NCBI RefSeq assembly: GCF_002105155.1
Contig: NW_019028991.1
Coordinates: 682,001 to 746,000 of the forward strand
DNA length: 64,000 bases
Source of the DNA: Lobosporangium transversale
Taxonomy: Eukaryota; Mortierellomycota; Mortierellomycetes; Mortierellales; Mortierellaceae
Direction of reading: 5' to 3'
Part shown: positions 1 to 10,644 of the stretch, piece by piece
Numbering within the stretch: position 1 is the stretch's first letter
Layout of the letters: every line of letters starts with the position of its first letter
The notes under the pieces: generated by a model
Database searches by the model: none
What the model saw: the letters and a program-made list of their open reading frames with translations, nothing else
What the model was told of the DNA's origin: nothing
Program-made: the position numbers and the translations under genes

Positions 1-1602
1 GTCTGCATCTTTTGTAGCGTAGATAAATTATAGCTACCGCCCATCGTTGGCATTCCTGGAACAACTCCTGAGATAAATTCGCGAAGCTATCTTTGCAAAT
101 GAACGATGCCAAGCTATCACCTGGGCAGTGCATCAGAAAGAGAACCATAAGTAGCCAATTCGCTTTAATGCTTTGTCGAATTGGAGAAGCTGAAAAGCCT
201 TACTATTAATTGCCATGAGGGCATCTGGTGATGGGAACCTATCGCCTTGGCGAAAAGAAGTGCCGCTGTCGTGTGTACCAATAAAGATATTCCCATATTC
301 AGTGATCGTAGTAACCAAGGCTCTACAAATGGCGCTATCCAGCGCAGTAGCTGTGGTTCTAGAGCATCTCAGTGCGTGAACAAGCAGATCATATTTATCT
401 ACAAATGTATAAATTGTTAATACCTATTAGATAAACACCAATTGCAACGTGACAAGTTGAAAAGTATATATATAATAAAAGTAACTGGATTTAATTGGAC
501 AAAAGCAAGGATTTACAAAGGCCGTTAACGAATTCTATTGCAGTTCGTTGGATCCAAGGGTCGGTATGGAGTTTTTTCAGATGCTGCAGTAACAACTCCA
601 GACCGGTTATTAATTGGATGATTTCATTAGTGCATCCTGGTAACTTTTTTTTTTAAAAAAAAAAAAGAGAGAGAGAGCAAGTCGTGAATATATATGTGTA
701 TGTAGTAGCTCTGATTCAAAACCTCTTACCTACCAAATGCCATGGCAGAAGGTAATGTTCATAAATCCGTAGAACTAAACATATAAGGTCTTTGAACACG
801 GGTGATGTGAAGTCGTCTTCGCTTTCCAGAAGCGTGTATAAAATAGTAAGAATGGAAGCTAAAGCTTCCTCATCTGTGATTTAATGTCAAAAAAGTTTAA
901 TAGAAGGGAAAAAATTAACCTTAATAATACCACAAATTCTTTTCGCAACTTGGGGCTCAGTTGACCCACATGAGAGAAGGAGCTGACGGAATGAGAGCCG
1001 ATCTAGACCATGTAACGAGATGCGTTGCTGGTGAATTCCTCCCAAAGCTTGATAGATTGGTGTAAAAAGATGAGTTATTAATGGCTCGATGACCAAGTAA
1101 TCAAATGTCCTGTTCTTGGCGGAATGGGTAGTGTCCTTCGAAGGCAATCTGTGGTAGGCCGCCTGCATGACATTGCATACTAATTCTAACTGTGGAGACA
1201 GAGCTATTTCATGGCTGAAAAGCTCGAGTCGACCTATGACGCGAAAAGGGATTGACTTAATCTATATATTGTCTGTAATATAACTTTTTCGGTTGAGTTG
1301 TTCCCCCTAGTTGTCTCATTTTATTCCGCTTTGTGAGTACCATGTAACGAAGTGAAGAGCATATCGAAGAGTTCTCTTGAAAACTCAAGAGTTTTGTTGA
1401 TGGTATTGTCAAGTTCTTCTGCTGAAAGCATAGCGCCCGAGCGTTCCATGAGCTGAGGGTCTTGCAATGCGACCAACTGTTTGAGTGTCCTTTCAAGCAC
1501 TGAAGCTACTTCTTGAATTTTGCATGCCCTCATCTTCATTACATAGAATGGATCTTTTGTGAACAGAAGGAGGATAAGTTTATTATGACCCCCAGCGAAG
1601 AG
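1..1602 (-). CDS. Unrecognised multi-exon helical protein (5' and 3' ends unresolved, runs off left edge)
   Basis: I do not recognise this protein. Six exons can be linked on the minus strand with GT..AG junctions and one continuous frame: 1602-1341, 1233-931, 873-730, 636-517, 398-279 and 189-1 (open at the window edge). The last intron (278-190) starts GTACAC and ends in a T-rich tract with TTTTCAG. The product is Leu-rich and amphipathic, without hydrophobic signal or obvious catalytic motif, and reads like a HEAT/armadillo-type alpha-helical solenoid. The reading frame is still open upstream of the first in-frame ATG (about 1539), so the true N-terminus probably lies in another exon beyond 1602. 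A real gene is supported because frame is preserved across five junctions. Function is unknown; a scaffold or adaptor role is only inference. Confidence 0.6.
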
Positions 1603-2403
1603 CTTCTTTCTTTTTCAAAGCTAATGTGAATGACATCACATGCCTTTATGAAGCCACCAAGCAACCAGTTAATCCAACCAGCCTAGACAGCCCAGACAAG
1701 TCTTATGCTTCGAAGTGTTTTGAAGTGCGTGGCTATCTTTTGGCTATGCTTTGAAGTATAAAGTGTGGATTTCTGTTCAGAAGGATATTGATGAAGAATG
1801 TATCACGGTTTCGGATCTATTTTTTACTCTGGATAATGTGCTTAATTGCCTATTGCATCGCCTTTGCACATAAACAAGTCTCAACGATTGGTCATAAAAA
1901 GTTATGAACGCAATCGGAATGCTGTCATTCACAACTCGCAGCACAGACGTTGTTCACAGCTTTTTTAAATACAAAGACACCAGGATTCACGTTATGAATT
2001 ACACCTTTCATGGTTTCTCATTGATATTCCATATTTTGATGTACATGTACTTGTAAAGGCCTTTTTTTTTCCCTTCCCTTGCGGGATAAACTCTTGCATT
2101 GGACCAATAGATCCAAAAAAATAAAATAAAATAAAAAAAAATAAAAAAAAGAGCACAAGGCGTGGCACAAAAATGCCCAAGCCCCGTCCTTTGGATCTCC
2201 ATTCTTGATCAGAAACCATATCTTACTTTCACAGTCTTTAGTTTTGCACTTGTCAGCATAGAAAACAAGAGGAAAATCCTTTCGATATTTTAGGGACATA
2301 AAAATAAACTTAGAAGACAGGTTTTTTTTAAAACAAATCTTCATCCAACTTCTCATCGCTCTTGACATTCATTTTCAGCCCTTGTTTAATTTGATCTCAT
2401 GAC
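1603..2403. other. Intergenic region, no convincing gene
   Basis: This stretch separates the minus-strand helical gene from kelch protein 1. It may hold unresolved 5' exons of the former. A minus-strand reading frame of about 116 codons at 2018-2368 has a plausible composition in its first half but ends in Phe runs encoded by the A-rich tract at 2116-2150. I found no splice partner or family motif for it. Confidence 0.4.
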
Positions 2404-4697
2404 ATGCTGTCAGTACCACCCATGACAACCATAATGTCCACAACGACAAAAACAATGACGAACCAGGGATCAAGAGGGAGGAGGGGTAGCGATTGTATTG
2501 GTTATCCACACAAAAACAGAAAGCCAGGCACAGAATTATTCTCTGGTCAATTGTTCCTGAAACACCTCTTATCATCATGCATATTATTGACGCTCCTCTG
2601 TTCACGCTCACTTGCCCAGTCACCATCGCCGGCAACATCTTCTCCTGTTACTTCGCCTCTTGCTGCTTCACCTCCTGTAGCACCCTTTCCTGTCAACAGT
2701 GCTGCATATGCTAGAACTGCTACAAAGCTCTACATCGTTGGAGGCATCACCGGCAACCTTGTCTATTCTCAATTCTTTTCCTTGGATCTTGCTGTCCCTT
2801 GGAATGCTTCCACGCCAGCTTGGCAACGACTAGCAGATGGTCCGAGACAACATTTGTTCCCTGCAGTTTTCTCTGCAGATCAGAAAACAATGATCACCTT
2901 TCACAGTGGATCCACCTTTGCAATGCGATATAATGTTGACTCTGATACATGGTACCCTTCCAAAACTGTTGCCGAATTTGGGGTTTTACAAGGTGTAGGT
3001 GCAGTCACTGATCTATCCACAGGACTTGTCTATATGGCAGCAGGATATACTGCCATGAGGTCACAGATGAGCGTTTACAACTTTAAAAAAGATGCCATCA
3101 GCTCATCACCAAACCCACTTCCACAAGAGAATACGCTCTTCAAGGCGCGCGCATATTATGGAAACGTGTGGTCGAAACATAGAAACAGTATCTTATACTT
3201 TGGGGGCTATGACACTGCTTTAAAAGCTTTGCCCCAGGATAATGTAGTGACTGAGTATGTCCCTACTTCGGGACTCTGGCAAACGTTGGTAAGTCAACCA
3301 AACAATCAAAACAAGCACTTTCTTGAAGCAAATAATGGATTGATTAATTTACTTTACTAACAAATATCTTATTTATTAACAAAACATACAATACTAGAGC
3401 ACGACAGGTGTTCCACCACCCATGCGTGCCGACCATTGTATGGCGACAAGTATGTACATATGTTTAATATGAGTAAAGTCATAGAGGATCAATGGCTAAA
3501 TATGTTCTCAATCAAAAAAGAAAAAAAAGAGCTAACATTTTTTTTATTTTTTTTAATTGATTACATTTGGATCAAGATGACGACGGTACTCTTATGGTCG
3601 TGTATGGTGGTCGACTGTCGAGCACGAGGGGCTACGCTGGTGATATTTATATCCTTGATATTGTGACCCAGACATGGCGCTGTGGTACAACAGGGCCAAT
3701 CAGGGCTTACGCAGCATGTACCATTGCTGGAAACCAGCTTCTTGTCTGGGGGGGACGTGTTAATGACAAAGATATTGTTGACCAGGACGTCCTAATTTAC
3801 GATTTGGAGCGCGATCAATGGGTGAAAAACTACATCCCTCCCTCATCTTATAATAACAAAAATCAGACCTCTCCAGAAAAACCAGGATCAGTGGGGCCTG
3901 ACTACGGTTATCCTGACAACAGCAACGAATCTTCTTCCTCCTCTCACACAGGCGCTATCGCTGGAGGAGTTATTGGCGGCATTGCAGTAGTCGCGGCCAC
4001 TATCCTTTTGTTTGTATTCTTACGACGAAGACAACATCGTACACATGGTGCAAAGCTCGTCAATACGAAAGATGATGAAGATCCAGATGGTAACCCAACA
4101 TCGGGTGCGCATGCGGAGGGGGCCAGAAATGAACAAGAGTTGAGGGATCTTCGTGTGAGGCTTCAGAATCAGCAAGAAGAATTGGAACTGCATCGTAGGC
4201 TATTGCTATTACAACAAGATCCACAGCAACAGCAGCAACAGCAACAGCAACAACAACAACAACAACAGCAACAGCAACAGCAACACTCACCGTATCTCCC
4301 ACCTTCTTACTCCTATCAACCTCCAATATTTTTTGGCGTGGCACCTTCCACAGCTAGTGACCCCTATGTAGCAATCAACAATCCATATACCCACAGTACA
4401 GAAGTCCCTATCGCAGTAGGTCAATATCATGGAGCCTCACCATCATCACCTCTGCCAAGTTACGCGCCCCATCCCTACCAATCCATTTCATCACCAGCAC
4501 CTTCACATATTATGATAGCAACTGATGTGATCACCACGAGCCCTCCGCCTTCTCGGACGCCCAGCCGAATTAATTCTGCAACATCCTTTCATGACACCTC
4601 TTCTGAGGGAAGCAGCACTCAATTGAGAAGTCAACGACCGCCTGGAAATCCTCAAGTCGGCGCAAGAGATCGTCTGTTATCTCAATCAAACCCATAA
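2404..4697 (+). CDS. Kelch-repeat, single-pass membrane protein 1 (polyQ tail)
   Basis: Exons 2404-3288, 3398-3449 and 3577-4697 encode about 685 residues. The order is a hydrophobic signal or anchor segment ending near SRSLAQ (residues about 50-72), a galactose-oxidase-like kelch beta-propeller (repeats such as KLYIVGG, LYFGGYD, VVYGGRL, LVWGGRV), a Ser-rich stalk, one transmembrane helix (AIAGGVIGGIAVVAATILLF) followed by RRRQ, then a cytosolic tail with about 20 Gln and many Pro/Ser/Tyr. Topology implies an extracellular propeller. The ligand is unknown. The start is odd: about 47 polar residues precede the hydrophobic segment, unlike paralogues 2 and 3, so an upstream mini-exon or a different start is possible. 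Exon 2 is 52 nt, the same length and phase as in paralogue 2. The gene converges on F-box protein 1 with 105 bp between stops. Confidence 0.88.
4224..4283 (+). repeat. CAG/CAA trinucleotide repeat coding polyglutamine
   Basis: Sixty bases of mixed CAG and CAA codons encode about 20 consecutive Gln in the cytosolic tail of kelch protein 1. The interrupted codon pattern suggests selection or age rather than a pure slipping repeat. Paralogues 2 and 3 lack an equivalent tract. Confidence 0.95.
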
Positions 4698-4768
4698 TGC
4701 ATCGACAGGATAAAAATAACTAGTCTAATAACCTTAATAACATCGCCACTTGTTCATGTATTTCGTAG

Positions 4769-4770
<2 letters not shown>

Positions 4771-4800
<30 letters not shown>
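4771..4800. repeat. T30 homopolymer between convergent gene ends
   Basis: A run of 30 T on the plus strand lies between the stop of kelch protein 1 (4697) and the stop of F-box protein 1 (4803). It is an A-run in the sense of the F-box transcript, starting three bases after its TGA. Confidence 0.95.
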
Positions 4801-4802
<2 letters not shown>

Positions 4803-4803
<1 letters not shown>

Positions 4804-6488
4804 CAGAGAACTTTTACCCCACACCGAGTTAAATAGTTTGTTAAAGAAGTATTGGTGAGATCATTTGGATGCAGATATCTTGATATTGCTTCCAACCTTC
4901 GCCACGACTTGGTCATCCATTCAATCTCAGCCACTCCCAATTCCTGTCCAGCTATAAACAAAAACTTTTTTAACCGCCTTAATGACGCCAAATGACTCAA
5001 CCCTGCACTCAATCGATGATCCAACTTGCGTGTCTTGAACGACGGAGGCATATTGACCAAAAACCGAGTTACTTCCAATGTCTCCAGCTGATGCAGAGCT
5101 CCCAACTGCTGATAGACTCGTTCCTGTTGAGCACGATATTCTGGTGTCGTGGGGTCTGCATGAATATCCATGTCGATGCACAATTTCAACACTCGAAGCC
5201 GTTTATCACAACCCCAAATTTGTCCATTATCAGGAAAATTTGACGAAGGTTTCCCCAACATATCAGCCACACACAATCGGTCTCCAGAAAAGTACTCCAA
5301 CGAAGGCATGTTCACCAATATGCGTTGAATCATGTCACTTGTCACAGCGGGGCATGCATAGATTTCAAGCTCACGAATGTGAAGGTAGTGTTGGTGTCGT
5401 TGTATTTGTAACTGTGGCTGTGGCTGTTGATGGTCCATTGCCGTCGTAGCCATCGTGGCCATCATCAAGGCTTCCAATGTTTGAGGTCCAAACCCCGTCG
5501 CCTTGACCAACAATTTATCAAGACTTGTCCTGAGGCCGCCTACAATGCCTGCCAATCCCTCATCATCAAATTCATTACCAATGACATCGAGCGCATTCAG
5601 GTGGGGCCATCTTCCAGCAATGATACCATCCCGAAATTGCTCCACCCCAAAGTAAGCCTTGAATCGGATTCCTCTCCAGAGTATAGAGCGGATGTTTGGA
5701 CATAACTTGAGTAGTTCCAGTTGATCATCAAATTTCATGCCTCTTACACCTTCCATTTGTATATGTCTAAGAGATCTCAATGGTTCTAGTCGTGAGATCC
5801 ATTGTGTATCTGTGCCATCCAGCCCTGGAAGAGTCCAGTCAATTAGACTTAGTGAGATTATTCCAGAGGCCTGTGCGTTCTCGCTTTGACCTTGACTTTC
5901 ATCCTCATATTCATCTTCGCGCACATCCTCACGCTCACGTCCACTTCCATTGACACGGGCACAGGCTTGTAAAAACGCTTGAAGTCCGTCGTTGGACATG
6001 GTAACATCTATCAACTTTAAAGTCTTTAGACGTTGACATGTTTCGATTCCGCTGTAGATGACTCTGCCGGAAAGAATAGGCGCACTAATACGGAACTGAA
6101 TATGTTGTAATGTTGCAGCATGATTACGGATAAAGTCGTCCAAGAGACTCGGAGGTGGTGCACAAAACCGAGTATGTTCGAATGTGAGGGAGACCAGACG
6201 AGAACAACCATTCAAAAGGAAATAATCATTTAGGATATGACCTTTAAACTCGATGGTCCGAATAAGAGAAGCATGGGCTTGAAGCTGATCTAGACTAGGT
6301 AGTTTGTGGTTACGGACTCCATGAAGTATGATATGGTACCAAAGCAGTCGACTGAAGGAGGCATGCCAGGCCTTGGAGACACGAATACAGCGAGAAATGT
6401 CTCCTGGTGAGAGGAATGAGCCGATGCAGGTTCTAATTTCATCAAGGTCGAGAGGACTTAGAGGAGTTTGAATCATCGGAGATGACAT
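4803..6488 (-). CDS. F-box / leucine-rich-repeat protein 1
   Basis: A single exon of 561 residues. The N-terminal 50 residues form an F-box-like motif (LDEIRTCIGSFLSPGDISRC, then VSKAWHASFSRLLW). Irregular leucine-rich repeats of the type LKTLKLIDVTM, LRHIQMEGV, LNALDVIGNEF and LRVLKLCIDMD follow to the C-terminus. Proteins with this layout are usually substrate adaptors of SCF ubiquitin ligases: the F-box binds Skp1 and the repeats bind the substrate. The substrate cannot be inferred. An acidic low-complexity insert (EDVREDEYEDESQGQ) sits near residues 190-205. The start is the first in-frame ATG before the F-box. It is one of three F-box/LRR genes in the window, all intronless, which contrasts with the spliced housekeeping genes. 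Confidence 0.88.
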
Positions 6489-6772
6489 TGAATTAAAAAA
6501 AGTCGGATGAAGGCTTCAAAAGTGGAATGTATAAACGATGTTGAGTGGAACTTCGGTAAGTGAGCCAAAAAATACATCTTAATTGATAGAGCAAAACAAG
6601 CGTATGTGTCACACGAACAATTATTCACAGGCAAGGCGCAATGCCTTTCCATCAAGCATTGGAAGTTGATAAGTTTTGGTCGTTTGTGGATGTTTTATTG
6701 TACTGTACAGATTCAAAAGACTAAAAAAAAAAAAAAAAAAATTGAAATGTTTGTTCCTTTATGCTCGTTCCT

Positions 6773-7717
6773 TTATGCTCGACCTTGAAGCAAAGCCTGA
6801 ACTTGAGCTGCGATCTCCGCTTGTGCCTGAGCAGCCGACTCAGCTTGTTCTGCAGAGACAACAACAGGTGCCTCCAATGCTGCTACAACCTGTGCCTCGA
6901 CTTGAGGATCAATTTGTGAAGGTTGATGCTGTTGCTGTGGTACTTCAGCCATCGCCACTACATCCATCTGGGCCAAAATTTGGTCTTGTCCATGTTCCTG
7001 GATTTGGACTTGGATTTGACCTTGCGCCTGCTGGTCCATCACCGTCACTGTGTCGGCTTTGGGTGCTTCAGTTGAAGACTTTTTTATTCTTTTACGCTTC
7101 GGCCAAGCCGATGGAGGCTTTGGATTGGCTTTCTTGCCACGTCCTTGCACAAAGCGCTCTATATGACAAAAAAAAAAAAAAAAAAAAAAAGTATTAAGCA
7201 TACCACCTTTGCATGCAAAAAAAAGAAATAAAAAACGCTTTTTCATATTATTACCTCCCGTCCATCGAAGATCCAATTTCAGCATATCGCGTCTTAGGGT
7301 CTGAGTAGTCTTCCTAATACCATGCTCGTTCAAGAGTGTCTGTTGAATCATTTGGATGGTCATATGGGTCTGGCCCTCTGGTAGTTTCCGCGCCACAATC
7401 TCTCGTACTTTTGCTGCATAATCGTCGTCTAGAACCTTGACAGGTCGTCCAGCATTGGAAGTACTACTGAATTGAGGAACTAGGCCCTTCTTGGAAAAGG
7501 TGATGGCCTTTTGTGCAGTCGTATCACCTACACCTGTAATATTTGCTAGCTGGCTACGGATCCCCGGTCCAAAGGTCTCTCGGACTTCTTTGGGCAATGT
7601 CAGCATTTGACGGTAGACATGAACCAGCATGCAGTATTCATTGCGTTTAATGTCGCCTGCATCCCGTTTAACGCCATCCTCAATGGTGATCTGGGGTGTA
7701 GCAAGACGCTTTGGCAT
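6773..7717 (-). CDS. Helix-turn-helix protein, probably derived from a Tc1/IS630-type transposase
   Basis: Two exons (7717-7255 and 7158-6773; intron holds a 21-nt homopolymer) give about 282 residues. Residues about 45-150 look like the paired helix-turn-helix region of Tc1/mariner/IS630 transposases: RSQLANITGVGDTTAQKAI, then the linker AGRPVKVLDDDYAAKVREIV, then a second winged-helix segment with MTIQMIQQTLLNEHGI and TTQTLRRDML. After DLRWTG the protein switches to a basic stretch (KKANPKPPSAWPKRKRIKK) and a Gln/Ala/Val-rich tail. No DDE catalytic domain follows, and I see no terminal repeats around the gene. A domesticated DNA-binding protein or a truncated transposase are both possible. 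Gene reality is well supported by the long frame and clean splice; function is inference. Confidence 0.72.
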   Translation of the reverse strand: MPKRLATPQITIEDGVKRDAGDIKRNEYCMLVHVYRQMLTLPKEVRETFGPGIRSQLANITGVGDTTAQKAITFSKKGLVPQFSSTSNAGRPVKVLDDDYAAKVREIVARKLPEGQTHMTIQMIQQTLLNEHGIRKTTQTLRRDMLKLDLRWTGGNNMKKRFLFLFFACKGGMLNTFFFFFFFCHIERFVQGRGKKANPKPPSAWPKRKRIKKSSTEAPKADTVTVMDQQAQGQIQVQIQEHGQDQILAQMDVVAMAEVPQQQHQPSQIDPQVEAQVVAALEAPVVVSAEQAESAAQAQAEIAAQVQALLQGRA

Positions 7718-8438
7718 TCTAAAAACAAAAATTGAGGAAAATTAATGAAGCAGATGTATTAATGGTCTATGTCAATTGAGTGTTGTAATGAGTGTGTGAA
7801 ATTAAACCCATGAATGATTCTATTTCATAAACTGTGGGCAAATTTGAATCATAGTGGAAGAGCACTTGAATTGAATGTATAATTGGTTAAAGTGCTGACA
7901 GGATTTAATGAATAAAAAGCGATGGAATTATAGGAAAATATATAGAGCAAAGAACTACTCCATGCTCCAAAGGCTTTACTGGGGGCTAAATTTTGGTCAA
8001 TGCTGCTATAAACCACACACCTTGAGCCTTACTGAGGTATGCATGGGGCCATAGTAAGTAGCAAGAACGAAAAAAAGAAAAGATGTATTCAGTATGATCC
8101 ACAGGTCTAGGTTCTACCTCCACACCGGATAACTTCAAAGAGTGAAGACAATAGTGCGGGACGCGAGCCGTTATAGAGTTTGCATTGGCGAGGAATACAT
8201 AAATAAATGTACTAAAAGGGAGTGAGAGAAGGGAGACTAACTATGCCCTTTTATGTAATGGTTTTTAATCTTCACTTCAATCACATATTCCAGCCTATTG
8301 CTGATCTTTGTTCCATCCTCCAAGGGTATACGACATCAAGGACCCGATATCAATCGAAGGAGTTCACCAGACATGGAGTAAACAATAGATCTCTTGAGCC
8401 ACTTTGATTGCTGTAATAAAAGGAAATAGTTGCTTTAT
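7718..8438. other. Intergenic region, no gene seen
   Basis: About 720 bp between the HTH gene start and the end of F-box protein 2. The only plus-strand frame (61 codons at 8222) has no coding signal. It presumably holds the HTH gene promoter and the F-box 2 terminator. Confidence 0.5.
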
Positions 8439-10094
8439 TTAGTCCAAAACTAATCGAGGCTTTTGAGTGCGCATCCAGGTGATAAAACTAAAATCGTCCT
8501 TTTTGTTCCAAAATCCATTGTGATCCAAATATGGCCTCTTGAACACCTTGTCCCAAACTGGATCATCTTCACCCCAGAGCTGTGCATCATTTTTGTATTT
8601 ATATAGACCGAGGCCCAAAAGCGCTGTCAAGTTTGGCCAGTGCTTCACAATCCACTCCATCTCCGCTTGACCCATCAATACCTTATCGATATCTCGTATG
8701 TTTAATATTTGTAGGTCTTTCAAATCTTTCCAAAGGTCCAGACCGCTTTCTATTGTCAAATAGGGGCGCATGGGGTGTACTGGGTAATCTTTGGACCTCC
8801 CCGCCGGCCTCGGTACCCATCCAAGATGCAGGGCCCGAATGTTTTTTAAACGCGCTAGTTGTTGGTACCAGACCAAGAGCGGCGTCTGTGATTCAGGCTC
8901 CTTAATAGTACGGTCGTCTATTACTGTCAGTGCGAGTTCCCGCAAGCTACTCTCACATGCCCATTTCATATCTGCCATATCACTCAAGAATAGTCCCGAT
9001 TCAGGGCACCTAAAATAGAGTGTTGATTCGGTTTTAAAGACCAATCTTCTAAGACTTGCACATGTCATTATGATCGACTGAATATCCTGACTTGAAAGAC
9101 AGGTTGAAGCGCCGAATTCCAGATCCTGTAGAGTATCAGCCCACGAGCTCAACATATTTTGAATGCTCTCAGGAGGGTCTTGAAGATGAAGCTTCCTGAG
9201 CTGCAGCTGACCAGGTTTCATCAGTGCCTGTATGGCGCTTGGGGCTCCGTGATCATTTATGACTAAGCCCTTGAGTTTGGGGTGCCATACGGGCAAGAAA
9301 TCAACCAAGTCGCCATGGGCACTAAGTTTTATATGTGGAACCGATAGCTCTTGGAGGTTAGGACACCGTTTGAGAAGCTTGAAGATCAAGTTTTCTCGTG
9401 AAGAAAAGAATGTTCCTCCAAGCTGGACCTTATAGAGATTAGGAAATGATTTGGGAAGAAGCGTATCATCCGCAGTTCCAGGAGCTGCATTCGGACTTGA
9501 GTAGTATGACATGGCTTCAATCTCAAGCTCCGTTAGTGCCTTTGGAAGAAGGCGTAGTGCGCCATAAAAAAAATGGCCTACGAGGCTGCATAAGCCGGTG
9601 ATGCTCAAATATCGTAGTTGTGAATGGCGTTTAAGCTGGATGAGTAGACGTATTGAAATTGCCTCCGTAAGATTCTTGTTCCTGAGCGATATTTTGAGGT
9701 AACGTATAGATGGGTTGCGCCCTAGGAGGACCAGAAAGGCATCCAAATCAACTTCTTGTTCTGGCTTTAGGAAGTTGGAGTCACTGTAGCTGCAGGGCAA
9801 AGTGTAAAATAACGACTTGAGTTTTGTGCAATTGACCTCTGGTCGAGCAAGAACCTGTGCAAGTTTGGTGCCGTGGTATTGTAGGTGACGGATACGGTGC
9901 CCATTTTCGATTAATGGCTTTAGGTATTCCTCATTCTGTAGCATTGGCCGTGACTCAACCAAGTCTCTCCAAAGTAGTGGCTTCGTTAGATTATTCCAAC
10001 TCTTGCAGACTTCGGAGCAAGCTTTCAGATCAGGCTGTTCTAGATGATTGCAGATAAGAACGAAGATTTCTGGTGGGAAGTCAAATGGACCGAA

Positions 10095-10097
<3 letters not shown>
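8439..10097 (-). CDS. F-box / leucine-rich-repeat protein 2
   Basis: Intronless, 552 residues. The F-box is at the extreme N-terminus (FDFPPEIFVLICNHLEQPDL, then CSEVCKSWNNLTKPLLW). The rest is irregular LRR sequence (CTKLKSLFYTL, LRYLSITGL, LTELEIEAM, LQELSVPHIKL, LRRLVFKTE). The C-terminal region, with EWIVKHWPNL and then PYLDHNGFW, FITWMRTQKP, resembles the end of F-box protein 3 (EWMNEHWPRI, PFVDRNKAW, ISWLRKQRP), so these two are closer paralogues than either is to F-box protein 1. The likely role is an SCF ubiquitin-ligase substrate adaptor, from family knowledge; the substrate is unknown. The start codon directly follows a 29-base A-run in the mRNA sense. Confidence 0.9.

Positions 10098-10126
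<29 letters not shown>
10097..10126. repeat. T30/A30 homopolymer abutting an initiation codon
   Basis: Thirty T on the plus strand. On the minus strand this is an A-run whose last A is the first base of the F-box protein 2 ATG, so the immediate 5' leader would be pure poly(A) if transcription starts upstream. Confidence 0.95.
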
Positions 10127-10127
<1 letters not shown>

Positions 10128-10401
10128 AATTGAAGAGCTGAGAACTGAAAGAACTTGAAAAAAAAAAAAAAAAAGAAAAAAAAAACGTTTACAAAGAAAA
10201 GAAATTTGCCACTAAATCAAACCTTAAAAAGACGGCGTGGATGATTGTCGAGCAAGAGATTCATGTATTCGCAATCTACCTTTGTTTATTTTTGAGTACT
10301 ACTACTACTTAAGTGAATAGAATGAATGTTTCTGAAATGAGATGGTGTGTCAAATGACCATCCCCTATTAATTTCCCTATAGTCCAATTGCTCATTTGAA
10401 C

Positions 10402-10610
10402 TCATGCTTTTGACCCAAGAGTGTAGACACGCAAAGTGCGCGTTTGTTTGTTGAACTCTGCATCCAATGTTTCCAAACCAACAGGCCTATTTGGAAGATC
10501 GACCTCAAGATGGTAATCTTTACCTCCATCCACTTTCTTTCCTTGGCTCTTGGCATGAACCACAAGTTTGTTCCGCAAGACAATATCAACAGTGATATCA
10601 GAGGAATTCA

Positions 10611-10644
<34 letters not shown>

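Noticed and set aside
5078-5449. Plus-strand frame of 123 codons inside F-box protein 1
   Set aside because: It overlaps a well-supported minus-strand F-box/LRR frame and has no independent motif or splice signal.
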